NCBI GenBank assembly: GCA_964533705.1
Contig: CAZHMN010000030.1
Coordinates: forward strand, 1 to 32,812
Reading direction: 5' to 3'
DNA: 32,812 bases
Origin: CAZHMN01 sp964533705
Lineage (GTDB): Bacteria; Electryoneota; B3-LCP
Part shown: in pieces, positions 26,188-32,812 of the stretch
How the letters are laid out: each line of letters begins with the position of its first letter
How positions within the stretch are numbered: the stretch's first letter is position 1
Program-made: the position numbers and the translations under genes
The notes under the pieces: model-generated
The model's input: only the letters and a program-made list of their open reading frames with translations
Databases searched by the model: none
What the model was told of the DNA's origin: nothing

Positions 26188-26197
26188 TCAAGGGATC
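26037..26197. repeat. Composite inverted-repeat element with flanking direct repeats (MITE-like)
   Basis: Terminal inverted repeats CTTTGAAATATT (26056-26067) and AATATTTCAAAG (26167-26178) bound ~123 bp. Inside are two palindromes in opposite arrangement: ATTCCCGC...GCGGGAAT (26080-26099) and ACTCCCGC...GCGGGAGT (26126-26144), the outer ends being TGTCA and TGACA. A 15-bp direct repeat GATCCCTTCATCAAG lies at 26037-26051 and 26178-26192. The second copy is one arm of an 8-bp-stem hairpin (26178-26197) and contains the stop codon of the metallo-hydrolase gene. The internal palindrome belongs to the same repeat type as 2548-2646. Confidence 0.7.
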
Positions 26198-26748
26198 AGA
26201 AAGGGATTGAATATGCGCTCGAGCTGCACGGTGGTCGCAGGGCCGTGCCCGGGATGCAGGATCATATCGTCGCCGAGGGGGAGGATCTTATCCCGGATGC
26301 TGCAGATCTCGCGATCGAAGCTCTCCTGATCCGACACGCCGCCCACAGAACCAGCGAACATCAGATCTCCGCAGAAGACGTCGCAACCGATGACAAAAGT
26401 GAGAGAATCCTCTGTATGACCGGGCGTTTCCAGCACTTTAATCCTAAGGTTTCCTACCTCGACAATGTCACCGTCTGCCAGTTCACGATCCGTTGACGTT
26501 CCTCCAGGGCTGGCCGCTACACTCACATTCCATTCCTTTTTCAAAGCCTCAAGTCCGCCAGTATGATCGTGATGGCTGTGAGTGAGGAGTACCAGTTTTA
26601 GATTCAGATTATGCTCGCTCAGAAAACTTGAGATCTGATCGTTCCATTCGCCCGGATCAATGACGGCGGCTTCATTGGTGTCGCTGCAGGCTATCACGTA
26701 ACAGTTGGTTTCGTTGACGGATAGTAGAAAATGTTCCAGGATCATCAT
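26188..26748 (-). CDS. Metallo-beta-lactamase-fold hydrolase (glyoxalase II-like)
   Basis: A 186-residue single-domain protein with all MBL-fold metal ligands: HSHHDH (H57, H59, D61, H62), H111 in TPGHTEDS, D128 in CGDLMF and H165 in LHPGHGP. It resembles the short YcbL/GloB-like hydrolases that cleave thioesters such as S-lactoylglutathione, but lacks the C-terminal glutathione-binding domain of true glyoxalase II, so the substrate is open. The ATG at 26748 overlaps the stop of the pentapeptide-repeat gene by four bases (ATGA) and has GAGG upstream, so the two are translationally coupled. The last codons and stop lie in a perfect hairpin shared with the adjacent repeat element. Confidence 0.9.
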   Translation of the reverse strand: MMILEHFLLSVNETNCYVIACSDTNEAAVIDPGEWNDQISSFLSEHNLNLKLVLLTHSHHDHTGGLEALKKEWNVSVAASPGGTSTDRELADGDIVEVGNLRIKVLETPGHTEDSLTFVIGCDVFCGDLMFAGSVGGVSDQESFDREICSIRDKILPLGDDMILHPGHGPATTVQLERIFNPFLIP

Positions 26749-27596
26749 TCGGCCTCTTCATCAAGGACTGCACCATCGGTGTTGGCACCCTCCAAATTCG
26801 CATTGGTCAAATCTGCACCCAGGAGCACGGCCCGTTCGAGGACGGCTCCGGTCAGGTCTGCGTCCTCCAATCCGGCACCAGACAAATCGGCCTCACGGAA
26901 GATCGTCCGTTCAAGCCGGGCATTGGTCAGATCCGCTTTCTTCAACTTGGCCCGGCCAGGGCGGGAATAGAAGAGATTGGCCTGAACGAAGGTTGCTTCT
27001 TCCAGATCTGCTCCCACCAGGTTGGATCTGGAAAGATCGGCCTCGTTAAAGCAGGCAGTTGAAGCGTGAGCGCCGCCCAGAATGGCGAAAGATAGGTCAG
27101 CGGTGCTGAAATCAGCTCCCTCCAGTATGGCGAAATCAAGCCGGGCGCGGTAAAGTGAGGCCCCCACAAATCTGGCGCCCCGCAGGTCCGCCTGGGAGAA
27201 GTTTGCGTCTGACAACTGGGCGAACTCAAAGTTGCATTCGGCCAGGAAGGCACCTTCGAAGCGTGCCCCACTCCCCTGCAAACGGGAGAGCCTGGAAAAG
27301 CGCATATCGCAACCGCGCAATTCAGCCCCAGCGAGGTCTGCATCGCTTAAATCGACGCCCACCAACCTGGCCCCGGAAAGATCAGCACCGGCAAGTTTTG
27401 CGTTGGGCAGGCGAACATTTTCGAGGATTATCCTGGTCAGATTGGCGCCGCTTAAGTCGTAACCCATCTGCACCCGCAACTCGAGATCGCCTCTGTAGTG
27501 ATCTTTTGCTTCCAGGTGAAACCAGCAATAGTCGGCCAGCGCAATGGCCTTAAAGCGACAACCCTCATGCTGGCAGCTTTTTATTTTTTCCGTCAT
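26745..27596 (-). CDS. Pentapeptide-repeat protein with N-terminal Cys/His motif
   Basis: The 283 residues consist mostly of A(D/N)LXX pentapeptide repeats from ~residue 50 to 278 (ADLSGARLVGVDLSDADL and similar). These predict a right-handed quadrilateral beta-helix of roughly ten coils. Residues 8-27 hold C-x4-C-x10-C-x2-H (C8, C13, C24, H27), a pattern seen at the N-terminus of other pentapeptide proteins and likely to bind zinc. No signal peptide is visible, so it should be cytoplasmic. The molecular role is unknown; gyrase mimicry as in Qnr/MfpA is only one possibility. Start ATG at 27596 has no clear ribosome-binding site. It lies 62 bp after the HyuA-like gene and overlaps the MBL hydrolase gene. 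Confidence 0.9.
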   Translation of the reverse strand: MTEKIKSCQHEGCRFKAIALADYCWFHLEAKDHYRGDLELRVQMGYDLSGANLTRIILENVRLPNAKLAGADLSGARLVGVDLSDADLAGAELRGCDMRFSRLSRLQGSGARFEGAFLAECNFEFAQLSDANFSQADLRGARFVGASLYRARLDFAILEGADFSTADLSFAILGGAHASTACFNEADLSRSNLVGADLEEATFVQANLFYSRPGRAKLKKADLTNARLERTIFREADLSGAGLEDADLTGAVLERAVLLGADLTNANLEGANTDGAVLDEEAE

Positions 27597-27658
27597 CGTT
27601 GTATTATGATCAAGTTAGTGGAAGATTACATAATTGCACTTAAGTAAAATTCAACTGC

Positions 27659-29740
27659 TCAGGGTTTATGCTGAAGCAAAAAATTTCCCTTTGAATCCAC
27701 CTTTAGGTTCCAACCGGGGGGCACAACCGTGGTGGAAATGACCTCTTCAATCAAGCAGGGCCCCTGAAGCTCCATGCCACTCAATAAACTGGTGCGTTCG
27801 TAAACCGGCACTTTGAGGAAATCTTTAGAGAAAAAGTAAACCGAACGGATTTGCCGGGGTTCCGGCTTTGAAGCAGGAGGAGAGACAGCCTGCTCGGGGA
27901 GCGTTACTTCGGGCGAACGGCCAACGGCTGTAACACGCAGATTCACCCATTCCGTAACTTCATCAATGGCTTTAAAAGCGTAGATCTGCTCATGCAAGCG
28001 ATGGAATGCAGAGACAATCCCGTTCATTTCCTTTATACCGACACCCTGCCCGGCGGGGAAGGGTACGTTCAGGTCATATGATTGCCCCTCCAGGCGGAGG
28101 TCGGCTGAACGTATAAACTCCATGCGGTCTTGGGCAAAACCTTCAGCTTTCAATTGAGCCCGACCCTGCTCCTGTAGTTCATTTAGAATTGACTCAATCT
28201 CAGGGGGTGAGACGTCATCCTGGCGGCGCATAATGGTGCGAACGTAGTCGTGGCGGGCATCGGCTACCAAGAGCCCAAGGGCGGAGAGATTCCCCGCCAG
28301 CGGAGGAACGACGACACGATCCATCCCCAGTTCCCGGGCGATGTCCGCAGCGTGTATCGGGCCGGCTCCTCCGAAAGCCATCAGAGCAAATTCTCGCACG
28401 TCCAGACCTTTTTGCGTCGTTCGAGCGGTTATTCCCTTGGCCATCTTGGCGTTGATCACCCGTATGATGCCGGCCGCAGCCTGTTCTACCGTCAAACCCA
28501 TCTTGTCGGCGATATGGCTCTTGATGGATCTGCGGGCGGCTTCCACGTCCAGTTTCATCTGACCACCCAGGAAATAATCGGGATTCAGGCGACCTAGCGC
28601 CAGATTAGCGTCCGTTACGGTGGGACGGTCTCCCCCCCGGCTGTAGCAGGATGGACCGGGTTCAGCACCGGCTGATTCCGGGCCGACTTCGAGGATGCCG
28701 CCGGGTTCAACGCGAGCCAGAGATCCGCCTCCAGCGCCGATAGCATAGATGTTTACCATAGGAATCTTCGCCGGAAATCCTTCCAGACTGCCATCGGATG
28801 AAACGCGCGGTTTGCCTTCCTCCACCAAGCCGATGTCAAAGCTGGTGCCCCCCATATCCACCGTGATCAATTGAGGTTCTCCGACAACTGAACCTATGAA
28901 AGCGCCCGCCAGTGCTCCTCCGGCGGGACCGGAATTGACAGTATTAACGGCGCGCTCACGGGCGACCTCCACAGTCATAGATCCGCCGGAAGCCTGCATG
29001 ATGCGAAGATCGTTTACCTCGAATTCTTCCTTCAAGCTGCGGGACAAATTATCGAGGTAAGCTTTTATGATCGGCAGAAGGTAAGCATTGATAACAGCCG
29101 TAGAGGTGCGTTCATACTCACGGAATTCCGGAGCGATACGGCTCGATAAGGTAACGTAGGCGTCGGGAATTTCTTCAGCGATCAGATCGGCCAGGCGTTT
29201 CTCGTGCGCATCATTCAAAAAGCTAAATAGAAGACAGACGGCGATGGATTTAACGCTCTGGTCTTTCAGAAAGCGCACTGCAGAGCGGGCCGAATCATCG
29301 TCCAGGGGCAGGACGACCTCTCCATCCGCCCCGATTCTTTCCGCAACCTCCCGACGCAGGTAGCGCGGTACCAGAGGCAAAGGATTATCCACCGTAAAGT
29401 CATACAACGCCTCAGGGGGGCGCTGCACGCGGCCGATCTCCAGCACGTCGCGAAATCCGGCGGTCGTGATTAGTCCGGTAGGGGCGCCTTTGCGCTCGAT
29501 TAACGCATTGGTACCGATCGTGGTGCCGTGGACGACACCGCTGATTCCAGGGTTAGCTAAGTCAGGCGAGTCGTCGGAGAGATGGGCTGATTTCAATAGT
29601 TCGTTGATGCCGTTAATGACACCGACAGCCAGATCCTGAGGCGTGGTGAGGGTTTTCGTGTAGTGGATATGGTCGCTTTTTTCTTCGAGGGCGACAACGT
29701 CCGTAAATGTTCCCCCCACGTCAATCCCAATGCGAATCAT
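27659..29740 (-). CDS. Hydantoinase/oxoprolinase family protein (HyuA-like)
   Basis: ATP-dependent amidohydrolase of the HyuA / N-methylhydantoinase A / 5-oxoprolinase N-half type, ~693 residues. The N-terminal phosphate-binding IGIDVGGTFTDVVAL is followed by HGTTIGTNALIERKGA. The central VDMGGTSFDIGLV, GAGGGSLARVEPGG with AGAEPGPSCYSRGG, and TVTDANLALGRLNPDYFLGG are family landmarks, as is FGGAGPIHAADIARELG. The ATG at 29740 follows AGGA closely. A TTG at 29779 is ruled out because it lies in the -10 element of the promoter at 29778-29806. HyuA usually pairs with a HyuB subunit; none is nearby, so the substrate cannot be stated. Confidence 0.93.
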   Translation of the reverse strand: MIRIGIDVGGTFTDVVALEEKSDHIHYTKTLTTPQDLAVGVINGINELLKSAHLSDDSPDLANPGISGVVHGTTIGTNALIERKGAPTGLITTAGFRDVLEIGRVQRPPEALYDFTVDNPLPLVPRYLRREVAERIGADGEVVLPLDDDSARSAVRFLKDQSVKSIAVCLLFSFLNDAHEKRLADLIAEEIPDAYVTLSSRIAPEFREYERTSTAVINAYLLPIIKAYLDNLSRSLKEEFEVNDLRIMQASGGSMTVEVARERAVNTVNSGPAGGALAGAFIGSVVGEPQLITVDMGGTSFDIGLVEEGKPRVSSDGSLEGFPAKIPMVNIYAIGAGGGSLARVEPGGILEVGPESAGAEPGPSCYSRGGDRPTVTDANLALGRLNPDYFLGGQMKLDVEAARRSIKSHIADKMGLTVEQAAAGIIRVINAKMAKGITARTTQKGLDVREFALMAFGGAGPIHAADIARELGMDRVVVPPLAGNLSALGLLVADARHDYVRTIMRRQDDVSPPEIESILNELQEQGRAQLKAEGFAQDRMEFIRSADLRLEGQSYDLNVPFPAGQGVGIKEMNGIVSAFHRLHEQIYAFKAIDEVTEWVNLRVTAVGRSPEVTLPEQAVSPPASKPEPRQIRSVYFFSKDFLKVPVYERTSLLSGMELQGPCLIEEVISTTVVPPGWNLKVDSKGNFLLQHKP

Positions 29741-30046
29741 GTTCCTGGAAGACCTTATAAATGATTCAAATCGAAACAATATAGTTATTTATAAGGAAAT
29801 TGTCAAGCGCAAGCTTTTTTTTATCCGTTGGGCAAATTTATCCCAGCGAAATACTTGCCGTCTTTTCGCCTACTTTCAGCATACCCGAAAATTCAACCAA
29901 TATTTTTTTGCGTTACCCGCTTCGAATTACCATATTAAAGGCACGCTCCCGCAAGAGCTGGAATCGGGCATGCACAAGTCGGGACAATTGCTTTTTTAAA
30001 TACTGCAATACTCTATCTAAAAAGACGTTTCATTGAGGATAAGCTG
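29741..30046. other. Divergent intergenic region between the HyuA-like gene and the response regulator
   Basis: The left third carries the minus-strand promoter described above. The rest is A/T-rich with T-tracts and no credible gene. I could not identify a confident promoter for the plus-strand response regulator. A GGCACG...GCAA stretch near 29940 resembles a sigma54 site only loosely. Confidence 0.55.
29778..29806 (-). promoter_or_regulatory. Sigma70-type promoter of the HyuA-like gene
   Basis: TTGACA (29801-29806) and TATATT (29778-29783) are separated by 17 bp on the minus strand, placing the start of transcription near 29771. The three genes HyuA-like, pentapeptide and MBL hydrolase could form one transcript from here. 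Confidence 0.8.
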
Positions 30047-30451
30047 ATGCCAATGACCGCAGATACCGACACGTTAGTTTTACCCAAGCGCATCCTGGTT
30101 ATTGATGATGAGGAATCCATCCGCCTTCTACTCGATGAGTACTTAGAAATCATCGGTTTTGAAGTGCATTCCGTAGCATCAGGCCCAGAGGGATTAAAAG
30201 CACTTGCAAACGAGGAATTCGGACTAATCATCTGCGACGTTTCGATGCCGGGAATGGACGGATTTCAGGTTTTCGAAGAAGCCGTTAAAAGCAAGCCAGA
30301 TCAGCAATTTCTGTTCATTACAGGCTATAACTACGCGGGGTCGCGCGAGAATCTAATTGAAAAATCACTGGGTCTCTTGCGCAAACCATTTCACCTTAAC
30401 GATTTGCACGCGTTCATTTCGTCCATTTATCCAGATATCCAGAAAGCTTGA
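30047..30451 (+). CDS. Single-domain response regulator (REC only)
   Basis: A 134-residue CheY-like receiver. The acidic pocket D20-D21 (VIDDEES), the phosphoacceptor D64 (ICDVSMPGMDG), T92 (FITGYN) and K113 (LRKPF) are all present, so phosphorylation is expected. No output domain follows and no histidine kinase is in the window. It may act by protein interaction or in a phosphorelay. The ATG at 30047 follows TGAGGAT by six bases. A second ATG two codons later is possible. A strong terminator lies 27 bp downstream, so the gene is probably monocistronic. Confidence 0.92.
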   Translation: MPMTADTDTLVLPKRILVIDDEESIRLLLDEYLEIIGFEVHSVASGPEGLKALANEEFGLIICDVSMPGMDGFQVFEEAVKSKPDQQFLFITGYNYAGSRENLIEKSLGLLRKPFHLNDLHAFISSIYPDIQKA

Positions 30452-30478
30452 TATCTAAAAAGCGGGGATCAGGGTAAT

Positions 30479-30508
30479 AAAAAAGCGGCTTTAAACAGCC
30501 GCTTTTTT
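30479..30508. terminator. Bidirectional rho-independent terminator
   Basis: A/T-tract-flanked hairpin: AAAAAAGCGGCT (30479-30490), loop TTAAAC, then AGCCGCTTTTTT (30497-30508). It can end transcription of the response regulator on the plus strand and, equally, of the structured region to its right on the minus strand. Confidence 0.93.
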
Positions 30509-30925
30509 GGTAACATCATGATGTTGGTTAGAGTCAGGGTTCCATATTCCAAATAACCACTCTGCGGCCCCCCGGTTTCGAGGCGTGCGCAATAGTCCCC
30601 CGAAGGAATACCGGCAGTGTCCCCTCAATATCAATACGCCTGGACACCGACGTATTGGTAGCCATCCGCCTAAAGCAATAACGGCTTTAATACAATACGG
30701 ATGGCAACGCGTGGGCCGCAGAGGGTTGACTAAAATGTTCCCGGTTAAATAGGCGCTGACAAACAAAAAAGGCACAGTCGAACTCACCGATATCAATGAA
30801 TTCGATTGTGCCTTCGTCTTGTAAGCCTATCGCTTACCCGGCAAGGCAATCCACACCTGAATTGTGGACCTTTATCTCTGCATTATTTGCTAAAGAGCAT
30901 CAGCTCTATAATTCAGCAACGATCG
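30491..30925 (-). other. Structured region with a frameshifted, possibly phage-type (Ash/Icd-like) reading frame
   Basis: Between the response-regulator terminator and tRNA-Val there is no clear normal gene. On the minus strand one open frame (TTG at 30796 to a stop at 30491 inside the terminator loop) contains AYLTGN, NPLRPT and RNRGAAEWLFGIWNP. From memory I associate these strings with the Ash/Icd-like short proteins of P4-type phages; this is a weak, unverified recognition. A neighbouring frame supplies EFIDIGEFDCAFFV just before it, and the two meet at a TTTTTT run, as in a frameshift. Several hairpins are present: CCATCCG/CGGATGG (30662-30703), CAATACG/CGTATTG and AGAGC/GCTCT. It may be a degraded gene, a structured RNA, or both. 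Confidence 0.35.
30764..30812 (-). terminator. Terminator-like hairpin downstream of tRNA-Val
   Basis: On the minus strand a 12-bp stem with one G-U pair (30801-30812 with 30771-30782) is followed by TTTTTTG at 30770-30764. It would end the DUF3098-like/tRNA-Val transcript ~115 nt after the tRNA. The 18-base loop is longer than usual. The same sequence lies at the frame junction of the possible phage-type reading frame, so the T-run has two possible explanations. Confidence 0.6.
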
Positions 30926-31000
30926 TGGGCGATATTGGATTCGAACCAACGACCTCCTGCTTGTAAGGCAGGCGCTCTAAACCAGCTGAGCTAATCGCCC
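30926..31000 (-). tRNA. tRNA-Val (anticodon UAC)
   Basis: The complement folds as a complete cloverleaf: acceptor stem GGGCGAT/ATCGCCC, D arm GCTC/GAGC, anticodon stem CCTGC/GCAGG around the loop CTTACAA (anticodon TAC, valine), a five-base variable loop and the T arm GTTGG-TTCGAAT-CCAAT. The discriminator base is A and CCA is not encoded. It reads GUA and, with modification, other valine codons. Its first ten bases overlap the end of the upstream membrane-protein gene. Confidence 0.97.
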
Positions 31001-31236
31001 TTTCCATTCCGGGATCGCAGGAGAATGGCCAGCGGGATCAGAATGCAATACCCCACCACCAAAACCACCGGCGCCAGGTGCAACGACCAGAAGGAATCAT
31101 GCGGCCCTTGCATCATAAAAATGTATCCCAGGATAATGACGATGACGCCAGCCAGAAAGATTCGATAATTCGTCGGTTCAAAGAGCTGCCAGCGGGGTTC
31201 CTTGCGACCCCGTTGCCTAATTTTTTTCTCCTTCAT
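30991..31236 (-). CDS. Small membrane protein, DUF3098-like
   Basis: An 81-residue protein with a basic N-terminus (KEKKIRQRGRKEPR), the motif FEPTNYRIFLAGVIVIILGY opening the first membrane segment, and a second segment (LAPVVLVVGYCILIPLAI). This matches the DUF3098 layout (NY, short loop, S-LAP), a family of unknown function mostly from the FCB group. Start ATG at 31236 has a poor ribosome-binding site. The stop codon TAG (30993-30991) lies inside the D-arm side of the tRNA-Val gene, so gene and tRNA overlap by 10 bp and probably share the promoter at 31284-31312. Confidence 0.75.
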   Translation of the reverse strand: MKEKKIRQRGRKEPRWQLFEPTNYRIFLAGVIVIILGYIFMMQGPHDSFWSLHLAPVVLVVGYCILIPLAILLRSRNGKGD

Positions 31237-31283
31237 TTATTACCGTACCTGACGGAGTCCGCCAGTTTTTACATTCTTTCTGG

Positions 31284-31312
31284 AATATAATAAACATTTT
31301 CTGAAAAGTCAA
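31284..31312 (-). promoter_or_regulatory. Sigma70-type promoter for the DUF3098-like gene and tRNA-Val
   Basis: TTGACT (31307-31312) and TATATT (31284-31289) are 17 bp apart on the minus strand. Transcription would start near 31277, ~40 nt before the ATG at 31236. It lies just after the porB stop codon. Confidence 0.8.
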
Positions 31313-31321
31313 GAGAATTTT

Positions 31322-32239
31322 TCAACTAATCGGGTTTGAGAGACATTCGATTTTTTTCAATAAAAAATCGTATTCTCTGTCCACGCGCTGTTGCATATAC
31401 TCGATATCCTCATCTCTCAGGTGTCTGAAGCGGCCCTGCAGACGGACGTAATCCTTGACAGGCACGCCTTTGGACTGGTGATTGAGGGTGTACCGGGTGC
31501 CGTTTTCCACTTCATACAGGGGGAAGACCTTTGATTCGACGGCCAAGCGGCTGATTTTTATGGAATCGCTCTCGAGTGCCCGATGCCCGGGCGGACAGGG
31601 GCTGAAGAGGTGCAGCAGCCTCATGCCGGTCATATCCTTGGCTTTCTCGAATTTGCGTTTGAGGTCATCCGGGAAGGCTACCGTAGCCGTGGCGGCATAG
31701 GGAATACGATGGGCCGCCATAATTTCCACCAGATTCTTCTTAGGCTCTTCTTTGGGGTGCTCAGCCGGAGTCGTCGTCGTCCAGGCTCCGACGGGAGTGG
31801 CCGAGGAGCGCTGTATTCCGGTGTTCATGTAGGCTTCATTGTCGTAGCAGACGTAAATGATATTTTCGTTGCGCTCGGCGGCAGCGGAGAGGGCACCGAA
31901 TCCGATGTCGAAAGTGCCGCCGTCACCTGCCCAGGCGACGACCGTGATGTCCTTCTGGTGAAGGACGTCGAGGCCGTGGCGCACGCCGGTGGCGGTGATG
32001 GCCGCGGTTTCGAAGGCGCAATGCACCACCGGGACTCCGGCAGCACTATAGGGAAAGGGGCCGTCAATGACCGCCCAGCAGCAGGCCGGAATGCACAGAA
32101 CCGTGCGAGGGCCCAAGACTTTCAGCGCCATACGCATGGATAGAGTCGCTCCGCACCCGGGGCAGGCCAGGTGGCCGCAGGACATGATTTCTCGTTCGGG
32201 CAGTTCGTAGGTGATTTGACCGGGAACGTTAGGGGACAT
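31322..32239 (-). CDS. porB: 2-oxoacid:ferredoxin oxidoreductase, beta subunit (PorB-like)
   Basis: Thiamine-diphosphate-binding subunit of pyruvate/2-ketoisovalerate:ferredoxin oxidoreductase, which decarboxylates a 2-oxoacid to acyl-CoA and reduces ferredoxin. The TPP/Mg motif GDGGT (105-109) is followed by N134 in CYDNEAYMNTG. The 4Fe-4S ligands are the CPGC pair (C26, C29), C53/C54 and C215 in SPCPPG. Length is 305 residues, normal for PorB. Start ATG at 32239 has GGAG seven bases upstream. The partner alpha/gamma subunits are not adjacent on either side within the window. Substrate choice (pyruvate versus branched-chain acids) cannot be fixed, so the symbol is provisional. Confidence 0.93.
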   Translation of the reverse strand: MSPNVPGQITYELPEREIMSCGHLACPGCGATLSMRMALKVLGPRTVLCIPACCWAVIDGPFPYSAAGVPVVHCAFETAAITATGVRHGLDVLHQKDITVVAWAGDGGTFDIGFGALSAAAERNENIIYVCYDNEAYMNTGIQRSSATPVGAWTTTTPAEHPKEEPKKNLVEIMAAHRIPYAATATVAFPDDLKRKFEKAKDMTGMRLLHLFSPCPPGHRALESDSIKISRLAVESKVFPLYEVENGTRYTLNHQSKGVPVKDYVRLQGRFRHLRDEDIEYMQQRVDREYDFLLKKIECLSNPIS

Positions 32240-32272
32240 TATTTATCTCCGTTGCGATATTTTATCAGTATT

Positions 32273-32794
32273 TTAGGAAAACTTCGACTGAATTTCTTCG
32301 GGAAGTTTGGTTTTTAATTCGGGTTCGACTTCAACAAGCCGAAAAATGTCAGCCAGATCTTTTTGCCTTTTACTGGCGCGGCGCGTATCATCCAGATACG
32401 CCCAGACCTTGCCCTGCAGAACATCCTCAATGGCGGCAACCTGCATTTCGTAACCCAAAACCTTTTTCTTCGCCGCCCGACTGATGAAATCCTGATAGCG
32501 TGGATCGGTCTGTACTTGAATTCGTAGATCGGACTTATCGCTGCTTATGTTAATGCTGTGTGGATTAATAGTCACGGTGAAATATGACTGCAATAGGATG
32601 ATAAGATCATCAACCTTATCAGCGGCTACCACGACATCCAAATCAAGGCTGACGACCGGTTCGGCATAAGCATTGACCGCCAGACCTCCGATGGCACAGT
32701 ATTTGACGTCATTCTGAGACAATATATCGAGGAAAACTTCGAGAATGTCTTCCTCGCTTTGGGCCACTGTATTTAGAAACGCGGAGAGAATCAT
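32273..32794 (-). CDS. Nucleotidyltransferase-fold protein (MNT/AbiEii/DUF6036-like)
   Basis: A 173-residue protein. The NTase core is IGGLAVNAYAEP followed by SLDLDVVV, giving the GG and DxD metal-binding pattern of the polymerase-beta superfamily. The C-terminal KRQKDLADIFRLVE resembles the helix that ends many toxin-antitoxin-type or AbiEii-like nucleotidyltransferases. Activity is plausible because both aspartates are present. Start ATG at 32794 is weakly supported by a ribosome site, and only 18 bases of upstream sequence are visible. It lies 33 bp upstream of porB on the same strand, an unusual place for such a gene. No partner toxin or antitoxin is visible in the window. Confidence 0.8.
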   Translation of the reverse strand: MILSAFLNTVAQSEEDILEVFLDILSQNDVKYCAIGGLAVNAYAEPVVSLDLDVVVAADKVDDLIILLQSYFTVTINPHSINISSDKSDLRIQVQTDPRYQDFISRAAKKKVLGYEMQVAAIEDVLQGKVWAYLDDTRRASKRQKDLADIFRLVEVEPELKTKLPEEIQSKFS

Positions 32795-32812
32795 TTCAAT
32801 ATTACAATTTTT

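Noticed and set aside
29935..29955. Possible sigma54 promoter of the response regulator
   Set aside because: GGCACG is present, but the -12 half has only a loose match and there is no enhancer-binding protein gene nearby.
30806..30994. A 62-residue plus-strand open frame ending in the tRNA
   Set aside because: Antisense translation of the tRNA-Val gene, a well-known spurious peptide type.
30926..31000. tRNA-Val as a prophage attachment site
   Set aside because: I searched by eye for a second copy of the tRNA 3' end within the window and found none; no integrase gene is present.

Overview
The window is a bacterial chromosome segment, probably from a metagenome-assembled or draft genome because it carries one run of exactly 100 N (2248-2347). 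Several things point to a Gram-negative-type (diderm) bacterium outside the classical Bacteroidetes. The MurE homologue has the DNPR motif of meso-diaminopimelate ligases, FtsI carries a C-terminal PASTA domain, and a lipoprotein and signal-peptide proteins are present. Four promoters have the sigma70 form TTGAC(A/T)/TTGATA, 17 bp, TATAAT/TATATT, rather than the Bacteroidetes form. A DUF3098-like membrane protein and an FTP/M36-type metallopeptidase are compatible with an FCB-related candidate phylum (Zixibacteria/Latescibacteria-like). That placement is inference. A pyruvate:ferredoxin-type oxidoreductase subunit suggests an anaerobic or facultative lifestyle.

Layout. Positions 1-2412 (minus) hold a secreted zinc metallopeptidase that runs off the left edge and is interrupted by the assembly gap. 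Positions 2413-2734 hold its promoter and a dispersed palindromic repeat. Positions 2735-21814 (minus) form one compact division and cell-wall (dcw) cluster: mraZ-rsmH-ftsL-ftsI-murE-murF-mraY-murD-ftsW-murG-murC-murB-ftsQ-ftsA-ftsZ, followed by a radical SAM gene. Many of its genes overlap by 1-19 nt. A perfect-consensus promoter and MraZ operator boxes lie just upstream of mraZ. The cluster supplies MraZ control, 16S rRNA methylation, cytoplasmic UDP-MurNAc-pentapeptide synthesis (MurB-F), lipid I and II formation (MraY, MurG), septal polymerisation and cross-linking (FtsW, FtsI) and the divisome scaffold (FtsL, FtsQ, FtsA, FtsZ). No ddl or murA is present.

The right part is more mixed. It holds an exported S9 prolyl-oligopeptidase and a lipoprotein (plus), a GtrA-like membrane protein (minus), and a 520-bp intergenic region rich in hairpins and repeats. 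Next come a minus-strand group (HyuA-like hydantoinase/oxoprolinase, pentapeptide-repeat protein, metallo-beta-lactamase-fold hydrolase) and a single-domain response regulator (plus) with a strong terminator. After a structured 470-bp region with an apparently phage-like frameshifted reading frame come tRNA-Val(UAC) and a small membrane protein whose stop codon lies inside the tRNA. A 2-oxoacid:ferredoxin oxidoreductase beta subunit and a nucleotidyltransferase-fold protein close the window.

Most of the window is conserved housekeeping sequence. I did not find an unambiguous new multi-gene system. The best leads are the structured regions at 30491-30925 and 25757-25870, the composite inverted-repeat element at 26037-26197, the CDS/tRNA overlap, and the nucleotidyltransferase next to a porB that lacks porA.
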